Shown here in pieces: positions 27,090-36,101 of a stretch of 64,000 nucleotides of DNA; the stretch's first letter is position 1, and each line of letters starts with the position of its first letter. The notes below the pieces were generated by a model. The model was not told the origin of the DNA. It saw only the letters and a program-made list of their open reading frames with translations, and searched no databases. The position numbers and the translations under genes were made by a program. Source of the DNA: Anaeromonas frigoriresistens (GTDB taxonomy: Bacteria > Bacillota > Clostridia > Tissierellales > SIT17). The stretch lies in the NCBI RefSeq assembly GCF_016820655.1, contig NZ_WSFT01000013.1, positions 62,001 to 126,000 of the forward strand, written 5' to 3'.

Positions 27090-28271
27090 TTATTTAATAT
27101 TATTCTTTCTTCTCCACCATAAAAATACTGCGATTACTATTATTATTAAAAATAATATTGGAGAAAAAGTTATAATAAATATAAATATAGTTTGTAAAGC
27201 TTTTATTATATTATTTATAGTAGAAATAAATCCTTTTTTGGCCTCTGATAATATGTTATCATCTACAGGTTTAATTTCATTATCAATTGTATCAACTTCA
27301 ATCAATTGTAAGTTGATAGTGGATAATGATACAAGATTATCCCAGTTTTTTAAAGTTGATTGTAACTGTTCAATTTCTGTTCTTATTCTTCTAAGTTCAT
27401 TTTCTATATTTAAAATATCTTCTATTTTTTCTGCTTTAACTATTAGCTCTCTTAATCTATTTTCTTGAACTTCTAGATTTTTCAATCTAGCTTCTGTATC
27501 CATATATGCCTTAGTAACATCATCAGAATTAATTGAAAGATTATTCACCTTACCCTTTGCAGATATATCATCTATAACTTCTTCTAGATAATTTTGAGGA
27601 ATTCTTAAAGTCATATATCCTTCTTTATATTCTTTTCTGCCCCTATTAATTGTTTGAATATCAGAGTTTTGAATGTATCCTTCTTTTAAATTTATATTGT
27701 CGGTTATTTCTTTTAATGTCTTATTAAATTCTATTACTTCTATTCTTATATGAGCATTTTTAATTATTTTTCTATTATCTATTTGTGCTTCTTCTCTAGC
27801 CCTGTCTTGAGTCTCATCATCTGCCATTTCTATACTATCCATTTCCCCATAATTACCTAAGTTCTGCTTCATGGGTTCGTTAGCATTACTACTATCCATA
27901 TCTTTACTTTCCTCTACTGCTGAGTCCATGTTTAAACTGTCATTAGAAAAATAATATATACTTGGCATAATAATCACAAAAAATATTAATACAGCAGCAA
28001 CTCCTAATCCTATCCACTTTTTATAATTTTTTGGATTCTTTGTGTATTCTTTTTCATCCTCTAATTTACTTCTTAATGTTATTTTATAATCATCAGGTAA
28101 GGGTTCATATTCAATTTCTCTTATACTATTCATTACCTTTAATGTTTCATTATATATTTTCTCGCATTCTTTACATTCTTTAAGATGTTTCTCAAATTCT
28201 ACTTTTTCTCCTTGAATTAGCTCGTCATCAATATAAGGAGATATATTCTCTATACATTTATTACAATCCAT
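27090..28271 (-). CDS. Zinc-finger anti-sigma factor with a DUF4349 domain
   Basis: Predicted membrane-bound anti-sigma factor. The N-terminal zinc finger domain has H-L-K-E-C-K-E-C (about residues 29-36) with an earlier C-x2-C. A first membrane helix lies near residues 86-106. The outside part matches DUF4349, with a long coiled coil (about 255-310), followed by a second membrane helix (about 360-385) and a basic end. The domain pair is consistent with a sensor that releases the sigma factor encoded just upstream (28294-28887). What it senses is unknown. The M-D-C-N-K-C start follows a GGAGG site. Confidence 0.85.
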   Translation of the reverse strand: MDCNKCIENISPYIDDELIQGEKVEFEKHLKECKECEKIYNETLKVMNSIREIEYEPLPDDYKITLRSKLEDEKEYTKNPKNYKKWIGLGVAAVLIFFVIIMPSIYYFSNDSLNMDSAVEESKDMDSSNANEPMKQNLGNYGEMDSIEMADDETQDRAREEAQIDNRKIIKNAHIRIEVIEFNKTLKEITDNINLKEGYIQNSDIQTINRGRKEYKEGYMTLRIPQNYLEEVIDDISAKGKVNNLSINSDDVTKAYMDTEARLKNLEVQENRLRELIVKAEKIEDILNIENELRRIRTEIEQLQSTLKNWDNLVSLSTINLQLIEVDTIDNEIKPVDDNILSEAKKGFISTINNIIKALQTIFIFIITFSPILFLIIIVIAVFLWWRRKNNIK

Positions 28272-28293
28272 TTTCCTCCTCCTTTCTTATATA

Positions 28294-28887
28294 TTAGACC
28301 GAATTCCATGGATTTTGTTCCATTTCTTCTTTCAGGATTACTCTCAAATTATCCCGTCCTCTTTTTATTCTTGATTTAACTGTACCAATTGAAATTTCTA
28401 GTATTTCTGATATCTCTTTATAAGAAAAATCTTCAATATCTCTTAATATTATAATACTTCTATGTATATCATCTAACTTATTTATTGCATTATGTACTAT
28501 TTGCTTTGTTTCCTTTTTTTCAACAATGTCTTCTGGAAGATCTGTATTGTCTTTTACTTCTCTATTTATTTCCCCAGTATCAGTTTTGATTGGATTATCT
28601 AATGAATAAGTATTGTTAATTTTATTTTTATTAATATAATCAATACATAGATTAACTATGATTCTGTACATCCAAGTTGTAAAAGATGATTTGAAGTTAA
28701 AGGTATCAATATATTTAAATATTTTAACAAAAGCTTGTTGCGATACATCTTTTGCATCTTCTGGATTCTTCAACATCCTAAGTGCTATATTATAAGCACT
28801 TTTTTGATGGGCTTCTATTAATTTTTCAAATGCATCTATATCACCTTTCATAGATCTTTTTATTAACTTCCTTTCATTTAAGGTCAT
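28294..28887 (-). CDS. ECF-type RNA polymerase sigma factor
   Basis: 197 residues with sigma region 2 (about 24-90; D-A-K-D-V-S-Q-Q-A-F-V-K-I-F) and region 4 (about 135-185; helix-turn-helix F-S-Y-K-E-I-S-E-I-L-E-I-S-I-G-T-V-K-S-R). Region 3 is absent, as in the ECF group. The next gene, 22 bases on, is a zinc-finger anti-sigma, so the two form a regulatory pair. Target promoters cannot be read from this window; autoregulation is likely but I see no duplicated promoter motif. Confidence 0.93.
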   Translation of the reverse strand: MTLNERKLIKRSMKGDIDAFEKLIEAHQKSAYNIALRMLKNPEDAKDVSQQAFVKIFKYIDTFNFKSSFTTWMYRIIVNLCIDYINKNKINNTYSLDNPIKTDTGEINREVKDNTDLPEDIVEKKETKQIVHNAINKLDDIHRSIIILRDIEDFSYKEISEILEISIGTVKSRIKRGRDNLRVILKEEMEQNPWNSV

Positions 28888-29005
28888 TTTTTCACCCCTT
28901 TCACCTTATATTCTTAAACCTACAATAACTAAAAAAAGTTCCATCATTTATTATAATTATATCACTTTATATAGATAACTAGTCTACTATAATCTAAACA
29001 ACCTC

Positions 29006-29035
29006 TTGACTTTTTACTTAGATTTATGTTATTAT
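29006..29035 (+). promoter_or_regulatory. Promoter of tRNA-Leu(CAA)
   Basis: TTGACT and TATTAT are separated by 18 bases, with TG one base before the -10 (extended -10). This is a vegetative sigma-A type promoter, ending 18 bases before the tRNA. Confidence 0.7.
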
Positions 29036-29053
29036 AGATTTTGTCATAAATAT

Positions 29054-29140
29054 GCCGAAGTGGTGGAATTGGCAGACGCGCCGGACTCAAAATCCGGTGG
29101 GGTAACACTCGTATGGGTTCGAGTCCCATCTTCGGCACCA
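29054..29140 (+). tRNA. tRNA-Leu (anticodon CAA)
   Basis: A class II tRNA with a long variable arm. The stem CCGGA/TCCGG encloses the loop CTCAAAA, placing CAA as the anticodon for UUG leucine codons. The acceptor GCCGAAG/CTTCGGC is fully paired and the CCA end is encoded. Confidence 0.96.
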
Positions 29141-29141
29141 A

Positions 29142-29172
29142 AAAAATCCTAGGTCAATGACCTAGGATTTTT
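29142..29172. terminator. Bidirectional terminator between tRNA-Leu and the permease gene
   Basis: A 15-bp perfect stem (AAAAATCCTAGGTCA with complement) around a single A, with A/T runs on both sides. It serves the tRNA on plus and the permease gene on minus. Confidence 0.85.
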
Positions 29173-29175
29173 AAA

Positions 29176-30591
29176 TTATATTAAGAACATAGCAACTATA
29201 GTTGTAACAGTTAAGCCTATTATTACAGGCACTAGATTTCTTCTTGCTAATTCAAAGGGGTTAACCCCACATATTGCAGCTGCTGGAATTAAGGCCCATG
29301 GTACTAATGTTCCACCGCCAACCCATATAGCAGCTATTTGACCTAAAGCTGTTAATGTTGCAGCTCCCCTTCCTATTGCTGTTGCAAATAGTTTAGCTAC
29401 TGATCCTGCTAAGGATATTCCTGAGAATCCAGATCCATCTAATCCCGTAATAGTTCCTACAGCAGTTAAAGTCACAGAACCTATCCCGGCATTTAGAGGT
29501 ACAGTTTGAGCTAATGCTACACCTAAATCATTTACTAATCCAGTTGAGCCATTAGGTAATACTTCTCCAAATACTGAAACAAATCCCATGTCTCCCATAT
29601 AGAAAAACGCTGCTATTGGTATGACTGGACCAAAAATTTTAAATCCAAATTGAAAACCCCTTATTAAAAATTCAGTAATTTGTTCCATTCCTTTACTTTT
29701 ATAAGTACACATAGAAATAAGTGTTAATATAAATACTGCAGTACCACCTACTAAAGCAGTAGCATCTCCCCCTTGTAAATTTGCTGTAATCATTATGATT
29801 ACATCTAACATGAATAACATAGGGATTAATATTGCAAATACTCTTTTAGTTTTTTTAGAAAGTATTTGTTTTACAACTTGACCTTCAGTTCCATCTTCAT
29901 TTGAGTATAATGTTATATCTACATCTTTTTTATCCACTTTTATTTTCCCTGAATTCATATCTCTTTTCAAGAAAATAAAAGCAGCTATTGTAGTAACTAT
30001 ACCCATAGTAGCCACTAAAGGTATACTAGCACTTATTACTTCCCCCACAGGTAAACCTGCTGCATCAGCTGTTAATTTCGGCGCTCCTTGGATTACAAAG
30101 TCACTAGATAAGGCAATTCCGTGTCCAAAAAGATTCATTGCCATTGCAACCCCTATAGCTGGCAATCCTACTTTCAAAGCTACAGGTAATAATACTGCTC
30201 CCATTAATGCTACAGCAGGAGATGGCCAGAAAAACCATGATATTACCATCATTAATAATCCTATTATCCAATAGGCTAATGTTGGTGTTTTAATAAATTT
30301 AGAAAAAGGTGATACCATAACTTCATTTATTCCAGTTGCTTCTAGAACCTTACTCATTCCATATATAATTGAAATAATAAGTATAGTTCCTAATAGTTCT
30401 GATATTGCATATATCATACTATTAAATACTCCAGAAACTGCTTGAGATATAGATGATGTGGCTAATAAACCTAGAATGAAAATTCCTAGTATACATACTA
30501 ATGTAGTGTCCCTTTTTCGTACCATAACCCCCACTATAAGTAAAATAAAAATTAAGTAAATCCAATGAAGTGAGCTTAGAGTTACTGACAT
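29176..30591 (-). CDS. Multi-pass permease, ion-transporter superfamily-like (substrate unknown)
   Basis: A 471-residue, strongly hydrophobic protein with about 11 or 12 membrane helices and one charged cytoplasmic loop near residues 208-245. Two similar glycine/alanine-rich halves, with re-entrant-like stretches such as P-S-P-A-V-A-L-M-G (first half) and G-L-D-G-S-G-F-S-G (second half), recall transporters of the ion-transporter superfamily. I cannot name the family or substrate. It is transcribed away from a LysR regulator that probably controls it; the shared spacer holds a 19-bp perfect inverted repeat. Confidence 0.65.
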   Translation of the reverse strand: MSVTLSSLHWIYLIFILLIVGVMVRKRDTTLVCILGIFILGLLATSSISQAVSGVFNSMIYAISELLGTILIISIIYGMSKVLEATGINEVMVSPFSKFIKTPTLAYWIIGLLMMVISWFFWPSPAVALMGAVLLPVALKVGLPAIGVAMAMNLFGHGIALSSDFVIQGAPKLTADAAGLPVGEVISASIPLVATMGIVTTIAAFIFLKRDMNSGKIKVDKKDVDITLYSNEDGTEGQVVKQILSKKTKRVFAILIPMLFMLDVIIMITANLQGGDATALVGGTAVFILTLISMCTYKSKGMEQITEFLIRGFQFGFKIFGPVIPIAAFFYMGDMGFVSVFGEVLPNGSTGLVNDLGVALAQTVPLNAGIGSVTLTAVGTITGLDGSGFSGISLAGSVAKLFATAIGRGAATLTALGQIAAIWVGGGTLVPWALIPAAAICGVNPFELARRNLVPVIIGLTVTTIVAMFLI

Positions 30592-30712
30592 AAACTTCCC
30601 TCCTTAAAAATAAATAAGTTTATACCAGTCTATGCTCATTATTTTACTTTGTGAGTGCTTATATGATAACCAAATACAGATTAGAGATATAGTTTTAATA
30701 CTTATAAAACCA

Positions 30713-30778
30713 ATATACATTAATCATATTTCACTTCTATTGACAAAGAAATATAAGTAAAATATGATTAATGTATAT
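30713..30778. promoter_or_regulatory. 19-bp inverted repeat operator in the permease/LysR divergent spacer
   Basis: The left arm at 30713-30731 and right arm at 30760-30778 are exact reverse complements over 19 bases (core ATTAATCATATTT), with a 28-base centre. The LysR promoter TTGACA-17-TATGAT (30740-30768) lies inside, its -10 box within the right arm. The position fits autoregulation by the LysR protein. Confidence 0.7.
30740..30768 (+). promoter_or_regulatory. Promoter of the LysR regulator gene
   Basis: A consensus TTGACA and a TATGAT are separated by 17 bases, 33 bases before the TTG start. Confidence 0.75.
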
Positions 30779-30800
30779 ATATTTAGAAAGTGGTGATTTT

Positions 30801-31715
30801 TTGGATTTTAGACAATTAGAAACCTTTGTAGAGGTAATTAATTCTAAGAGTTTTTCTAAAGCAGCAAATAAACTTTTTCTAACTCAACCTACTGTAACAA
30901 GCCATATACAAAACTTAGAAAAAGAACTAGGTACCCCTTTGTTAAATAGATCTAACAAAAGTATTTCTCCTACTACTTCTGGTACTATCCTATATGATTA
31001 TGCTCAGGATATTATTAATATGAGAGACATGGCCCGTTTCAAACTTGGAAAGTATAAAGGTAAAATAGAAGGAAACCTTGAAATAGCATCTAGCTCTATC
31101 CCAAAACAGTATATTCTCCCTTATATTTTAAAAGAGTTTTTTTCAATATATCCTAGTGTAACTGTAGATATAGTACATAATAATTCAAAGGGTGTTATTA
31201 ATAGTATAATGGATAATACAATTGATTTTGGAATTGTTGGAGCTAAATATAATAATAGATATCTAGAATATATTGAACTGACTAAAGATGATTTAGTTCT
31301 AATAGCACCTAAGGATAATCAATTTCCTGAATCTAATGAATTAAGTTTGGATATGGTAAAAAAACAAAATATTATACTAAGGCAACCAGGATCCGGATCC
31401 CGGTTATTATTAGAAAAATCTTTAATTGAAATAAATGAATCTATAAAATCATTTAATATAGTGGTAACCACTGAAAGCAATGAAACAATAAAGAAATTCA
31501 TTGAATTAGGAATAGGTGTTAGCTTCATTTCAAAATTAGCTGTAAAAGAAGAATTAGAAAAAGGAATATTCAAAGCTTATGATATTAAAGAATTAAATCT
31601 TGGCAGAAAATTCTTTTTTGTATATCATAAAAATAGAAATTTATCACCCCTAGCTGAAACCTTTAAAGACTTCGTTGTAAAATGGATTAAAAACAATAAT
31701 AAAGTCGAGCTGTAA
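30801..31715 (+). CDS. LysR family transcriptional regulator
   Basis: About 304 residues: an N-terminal winged helix-turn-helix (D-F-R-Q-L-E-T-F-V opening, S-F-S-K-A-A-N-K-L-F-L-T-Q-P-T-V-T) and a C-terminal effector-binding domain. The start chosen is TTG at 30801, right after GTGGTGA, because family members begin at this D-F-R-Q-L-E point; the ATG at 30771 lacks a ribosome site and lies in the operator. Divergent from the permease gene, its probable target. The coding end forms the left arm of the terminator. The effector is unknown. Confidence 0.9.
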   Translation: MDFRQLETFVEVINSKSFSKAANKLFLTQPTVTSHIQNLEKELGTPLLNRSNKSISPTTSGTILYDYAQDIINMRDMARFKLGKYKGKIEGNLEIASSSIPKQYILPYILKEFFSIYPSVTVDIVHNNSKGVINSIMDNTIDFGIVGAKYNNRYLEYIELTKDDLVLIAPKDNQFPESNELSLDMVKKQNIILRQPGSGSRLLLEKSLIEINESIKSFNIVVTTESNETIKKFIELGIGVSFISKLAVKEELEKGIFKAYDIKELNLGRKFFFVYHKNRNLSPLAETFKDFVVKWIKNNNKVEL

Positions 31716-31735
31716 AACAGCTCGACTTTATTATT
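31695..31735. terminator. Bidirectional terminator between LysR and M18 peptidase genes
   Basis: A 19-bp perfect stem (core AAAGTCGAGCTGT) with an AAA loop. The LysR stop codon begins at the loop and the peptidase stop touches the other edge. Confidence 0.9.
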
Positions 31736-33162
31736 TATGCTTTATAAAAAGCTCTATAGCCTTTATATGTCATATATACATCAGCTTTACTTACTATCTC
31801 ATATGGTGCATGCATGCTTAATACAGGTACTCCACAGTCTACTACTTCCATACCATATTTAGCTAACATATATGCGATAGTACCACCACCACCTTGATCT
31901 ACTTTACCTAGTTCACCCATTTGCCAAATTATATCATTTTCATTGAATATTCTTCTAACATCACTTATATACTCAGAGTTTGCATCGTTACTTCCACCCT
32001 TGCCTCGTGCACCAGTATATTTAACTAATGTTATTCCTTTATTTATGAAAGGAGCATTTCTCTTATCTAATACTTCTGGATAGTTTGGATCAAATCCAGC
32101 AGATACATCAGCTGATAACACCCTAGAATTTAATAATGCTCTTTTTAATAATAACTCATTGTAATTATCTGAATTTAATGCTACTATTTCAGCAGTAATA
32201 TTTTCAAAGAAGTAAGAGTCCATTCCTGTATTACCCATGCTTCCTATTTCCTCTTTATCTGCAAATAAAGCTACTGAAGTTCTTCTTGGAGTTTCTATAT
32301 CTAATATGGCTCTAAGACTTGTATATGCACAAACTCTATCATCATGACCATATGCAGCTATAAGACTTCTATCTAATCCTACATCTCTAGATTTCCCAGC
32401 TGGAACTGCCTGGAATTCAGCTGTTGTGAAATCTTCTTCCGTAATATCATATCTTTCATTTAATACATTCAGGATATTTAACTTTATCTTATCGCTTAAA
32501 TCCTTCTCTTGATACGGGATACTACCTATTATGATATTTAACCCTTCACCAGTTATACCTTCACTTAATTTTTTCCCCATTTGGTCTTTTGCTAAGTGAG
32601 GTAATAAGTCAGTTATCATAAATACTGGATCATTATCATCTTCTCCTATAGAAATATTTACTTTATCACCATTATTTTTAACTACTACTCCATGTAATGC
32701 TAATGGTAGTGAAACCCATTGATATTTTTTAATTCCACCATAGTAATGAGTCTTTAATAATGCTAATTCTGAATCCTCATATAATGGAAATTGTTTTAAA
32801 TCTATTCTTGGAGCATCTATATGAGATCCAACTATATTCATTCCTTTAGTTATATCCTCTTCTCCTATTATATACATAACTACTGACTTATCTTTATTAT
32901 TAGCATAAACTTTAGTTCCTGGAGTTAACTTTTCTCCTTTTTCTATAAGTTTATTTAATTCTATGTATCCATTTTCTTCTGCAACTCTAATAATTTCATC
33001 AGCAGCTAACCTTTCTGTTTTACCAATATCTAAAAACTTTTTGTAGTCATCTCCAAAACTAAATACTTCTTTACCTTCTTCTGATCCAATTTTGTCCCAA
33101 ACGTTTTCCCACTTATGAGTTAATTTTTCTTGTAATTCTTTTCCTTTTGATTTATCAGTCAC
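31735..33162 (-). CDS. M18 family aminopeptidase
   Basis: Zinc aminopeptidase (aspartyl aminopeptidase family), about 475 residues. Zinc-site motifs visible are G-S-H-I-D-A-P-R near residue 110, G-H-D-D-R-V, D-K-E-E-I-G-S and a C-terminal S-M-H-A-P-Y-E. A dodecameric cytosolic enzyme that removes N-terminal residues from peptides. The start is chosen as GTG at 33162, six bases after GGAGGG; the ATG at 33168 abuts that site and upstream in-frame codons encode hydrophobic residues unlike the family. Monocistronic. Confidence 0.93.
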   Translation of the reverse strand: MTDKSKGKELQEKLTHKWENVWDKIGSEEGKEVFSFGDDYKKFLDIGKTERLAADEIIRVAEENGYIELNKLIEKGEKLTPGTKVYANNKDKSVVMYIIGEEDITKGMNIVGSHIDAPRIDLKQFPLYEDSELALLKTHYYGGIKKYQWVSLPLALHGVVVKNNGDKVNISIGEDDNDPVFMITDLLPHLAKDQMGKKLSEGITGEGLNIIIGSIPYQEKDLSDKIKLNILNVLNERYDITEEDFTTAEFQAVPAGKSRDVGLDRSLIAAYGHDDRVCAYTSLRAILDIETPRRTSVALFADKEEIGSMGNTGMDSYFFENITAEIVALNSDNYNELLLKRALLNSRVLSADVSAGFDPNYPEVLDKRNAPFINKGITLVKYTGARGKGGSNDANSEYISDVRRIFNENDIIWQMGELGKVDQGGGGTIAYMLAKYGMEVVDCGVPVLSMHAPYEIVSKADVYMTYKGYRAFYKA

Positions 33163-33288
33163 ATTCATCCCTCCATTTAATTCTATAAGTAATATGATAT
33201 AAGCTATTTGAGATAGTGTCAATATTCTAAACATTTTCATTCAAATATTTTATATCATATACTTATTATATATACCCAATATTAATTA

Positions 33289-33939
33289 TTATATCTTTTT
33301 TATGTTGTTCTTATATGCAAATATAGCAGCTTGTATTCTATCATTTACTTCTATTTTTTTAAATATATTTGATACATGGTTTTTAACTGTCTTTTCACTT
33401 ATAAATAATTTTTCTGCAATCTCTCTATTGTTTAATCCTTCTGCAATCAATGTTATCACTTCATATTCTCTTCTAGTGAGAGAATCTTTCTTTGATTTTT
33501 CTTCTGGTACATTATTACCGTATTCTTTTACTAACAGGGTTGCCAAACTTGGTTGTATGTATGTTTTGCCTTGATTAACATCCTTTATAGCTTTAATTAA
33601 TGTATCAGAGTCAGAATCTTTAAGTACATATCCATCTGCGCCCATATTAACTGTTTGAAATAAATATTCTCTATCATCATGAATTGTTAATATAATTATT
33701 TTCGATTCACTACCTACATCTTTTAACCTTCTTAAAGCTTCTATTCCGTTAACTGTAGGCATATTAATATCTAATAAAATTACGTTTGGTCTTTTTTCAA
33801 TAGCTTTTAATATAGCCTCTTCTCCATCGGCTGCTTCCGCTATGACTTGTAACCCTTCTTCTAATTCTAATATTTTCTTTAACCCTTGTCTCATTAATGA
33901 ATGATCATCTGCAATCATTATTGAAATATTGTTATCCAT
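33289..33939 (-). CDS. Response regulator, NarL/DegU type
   Basis: About 216 residues: a receiver domain with acidic pocket D-D-H near the start, phosphoacceptor Asp in I-L-L-D-I-N-M-P (about residue 56) and the T/K positions T-I-H and K-D-S; then a LuxR-type helix-turn-helix (L-T-R-R-E-Y-E-V-I through E-K-T-V-K-N-H-V-S-N-I). It overlaps the end of the sensor kinase gene. The ATG at 33939 is nine bases from AAAGG; the ATG at 33948 abuts that site. DNA targets unknown. Confidence 0.92.
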   Translation of the reverse strand: MDNNISIMIADDHSLMRQGLKKILELEEGLQVIAEAADGEEAILKAIEKRPNVILLDINMPTVNGIEALRRLKDVGSESKIIILTIHDDREYLFQTVNMGADGYVLKDSDSDTLIKAIKDVNQGKTYIQPSLATLLVKEYGNNVPEEKSKKDSLTRREYEVITLIAEGLNNREIAEKLFISEKTVKNHVSNIFKKIEVNDRIQAAIFAYKNNIKKI

Positions 33940-35110
33940 TGAAGTCATCCTTTCTATTAGTTGGTAATATTAATATTAATTTTGTCCCTTCTCCAGGCGA
34001 AGATTTAATCTCTAGCATACCATCTAATAAGATAGCTCTCTCTCTTATTCCTAACAATCCATATCCACTATTCAAATCATCGTTGCTACTCGTAAGGGAG
34101 TCAACTTCAAAACCTTTACCATTATCCTTTATAATTAAATTTAATCTTTCTTCATTTACTTCTATTAATATTAATACTCTAGTGGCACATGAGTGCTTTC
34201 TAACATTATTTAATGCTTCTTGAATTATTCTAAATACTGCTAGTTGTACATATGAATTTAGCTCCGATTCCATCTCTAGTAAATTGACTTTAACTTCTAT
34301 TCCTGTTTCTTCAAAGAATATTTGACCATATCTTTGAATAGTAGGGATTAATCCTAAATCATCTAAAGACATAGGCCTGAGATCATAAATAATTTTCCTA
34401 ACATCCTTAAGACTGCCTCTTACTATATCCTTTAATTCTTTTAGTTCAGTTATAGCTTTGTCTTTATCTATAGATAGCATTTTTTCACAAATCTCAGTTT
34501 TGAGGATAACATTCGCTAAGGATTGGGCAGGTCCATCATGTATATCTCTTGCCACTCTTTGACGTTCTTCTTCTTGTGCTTTTATTATCTTAATACCTAG
34601 AAGTTGTTTTTTACTTAAATCATCTACGGTTTCTACAACTTTATCAAGGTCACTGCTTAAATATTCTAATGCTACTCCCACTTGAGATACAAGTTTTTCA
34701 GCTCGTGATAAGGTATCAAGATTAGTTTTCAATCTTCTTTCTAGTTCATTACGCTTTAATATTATATCTTTTTCTTCTTTCCTTTTTATCATAAGTTGAA
34801 TTCTGAAGTTATTTGCTACTTCATAGGCACTTCTAATGTCTTCTTCTGTGTACTTCTCAAAATTCCCACTAACTTCTGCTAACTTATTTCTGCTTTTTCT
34901 CTCTTTAATTTCTAGTTCATCAACTGCTTTAATCAATTCTTTAGTTTCATTAATTATTTCATCTAATTGATTATTTAATTGTTCACATTCAGATCTCGTA
35001 TTTTCAGCTATTTCAAAGATTTCTTGTTTACCACACTCAATTGCTGATATTGTTTTATCTAATATTTCATTTATTTTTTGTCCTGTTAATGTTCCATTCA
35101 GAATAACCAC
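33932..35110 (-). CDS. Cytoplasmic sensor histidine kinase, DegS type
   Basis: About 392 residues without membrane helices. The N-terminal half is long coiled coil (about 15-165) typical of DegS sensor regions; then a HisKA_3 box with phosphoacceptor His in A-R-D-I-H-D-G-P-A-Q and a HATPase domain with N-box I-I-Q-E-A-L-N-N-V-R-K-H-S, G1 D-N-G-K-G-F and G2 G-Y-G-L-L-G-I-R-E-R. A GTG at 35110 fits the GGAAGGG site; the frame is open to a TTG at 35140. Partner of the DegU-like regulator that follows. The signal is unknown. Confidence 0.9.
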   Translation of the reverse strand: MVILNGTLTGQKINEILDKTISAIECGKQEIFEIAENTRSECEQLNNQLDEIINETKELIKAVDELEIKERKSRNKLAEVSGNFEKYTEEDIRSAYEVANNFRIQLMIKRKEEKDIILKRNELERRLKTNLDTLSRAEKLVSQVGVALEYLSSDLDKVVETVDDLSKKQLLGIKIIKAQEEERQRVARDIHDGPAQSLANVILKTEICEKMLSIDKDKAITELKELKDIVRGSLKDVRKIIYDLRPMSLDDLGLIPTIQRYGQIFFEETGIEVKVNLLEMESELNSYVQLAVFRIIQEALNNVRKHSCATRVLILIEVNEERLNLIIKDNGKGFEVDSLTSSNDDLNSGYGLLGIRERAILLDGMLEIKSSPGEGTKLILILPTNRKDDFNG

Positions 35111-35271
35111 CCCATATTCCCTTCCTAACATTGTTGACAAAAAGATAGTAAGAATTGACTCTTGCTAAAATTTTCCCTAAGGTCTATTATATCAAATTTT
35201 ACAATAATATTATTAGTAATATTTAACTATTTCCTGCACCTTATTAGTCTAATGGTTATACATGAATTCTA

Positions 35272-35739
35272 TTAATCTTCTTTAACTAAATCCATACTTA
35301 CAATTTTTTTCTTTTCTGATTCTGTTAATACCTTTTCTAAGTCAATAAGTAAAATTAATCTCTCATCTTTTTTACCAACTCCAGCAATATACTCACTATC
35401 AACATCTGTTATTATATCTGGTGCCTTTTCAATATCTCCCTCTTCAAATCTCACTGTTTGGGATGCTTCATCTACAATAAACCCTACTTGTTTTCCGTCA
35501 ATGTTAATAACTATAACTCTAGTATTCTTATTAACTATTAGCTCATTTAGATTAAATCTTTTCTTTAAATTTACTATGGGTATTACTTCTCCCCTATAAT
35601 TTACTATTCCTTCTATGAATGCTGGAGAATTAGGAACTTTTACTGGTTCCTGATAAGGGCCTATCTCTTTAACGTTCATTATATCTATCCCATACTCTTC
35701 TTTATCTAGTTTAAATACCACAAATTGTCTTTCTATCAT
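35272..35739 (-). CDS. cheW: Chemotaxis coupling protein CheW
   Basis: A 155-residue single CheW domain: V-V-F-K-L-D-K-E-E-Y-G-I-D-I at the start and the central I-V-N-Y-R-G-E-V-I-P-I-V-N-L motif. CheW links chemoreceptors to the kinase CheA. No other chemotaxis genes are near, so it may be an accessory copy for a receptor array encoded elsewhere. Single gene with a GGAGG site. Confidence 0.93.
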   Translation of the reverse strand: MIERQFVVFKLDKEEYGIDIMNVKEIGPYQEPVKVPNSPAFIEGIVNYRGEVIPIVNLKKRFNLNELIVNKNTRVIVINIDGKQVGFIVDEASQTVRFEEGDIEKAPDIITDVDSEYIAGVGKKDERLILLIDLEKVLTESEKKKIVSMDLVKED

Positions 35740-35841
35740 TTTATTTCCTCCTGTTCAAAACTAATATATATCACTTTATTTTTACTAATTCTACAAAGTT
35801 CTTATTAATCCTTTTTATTTCGTAAAAAAAGGAATGAAAAA

Positions 35842-35865
35842 AGACTAAGAATAATATCTTAGTCT
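35842..35865 (-). terminator. Terminator of the DUF896 gene
   Basis: A 9-bp stem AGACTAAGA/TCTTAGTCT with a six-base loop, followed on the minus strand by a long T-run. The gene's stop codon lies within the stem. Confidence 0.75.
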
Positions 35866-36029
35866 ACTATTTCTATTGAATCTAACTGGCCTTTAAAGCT
35901 CTTTCTAAAATTTTTCAGATATTCTTCACGCAACTTTTTCTGTTCCGTTTTTTCTTCTGATGAAAGACCTTGACTCTTTGATTTCTTTGCTAATTCATTT
36001 ATTCTATTTATTTTTTCTTTAGATAGCAT
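35859..36029 (-). CDS. Small DUF896 (YnzC-like) protein
   Basis: A 56-residue protein, M-L-S-K-E-K-I-N-R-I-N-E-L-A-K-K at the start and G-Q-L-D-S-I at the end, matches the DUF896/YnzC family of Firmicutes, which forms a two-helix hairpin. In Bacillus a relative is in the SOS regulon, but the function is not settled. AGGGAG lies about six bases before the ATG. It fills most of the space between cheW and hutH. Confidence 0.9.
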   Translation of the reverse strand: MLSKEKINRINELAKKSKSQGLSSEEKTEQKKLREEYLKNFRKSFKGQLDSIEIVD

Positions 36030-36101
36030 ATATACACTCCCTTTATACTCACTATCATTATTGTAAATTATGTTTAGAAATTTTTCAAGTCTACTAATAT
36101 C

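Noticed and set aside
33162-33240. N-terminal hydrophobic extension of the M18 aminopeptidase as a signal peptide
   Set aside because: The GGAGGG site lies inside this stretch and supports the later start; M18 enzymes are cytosolic.
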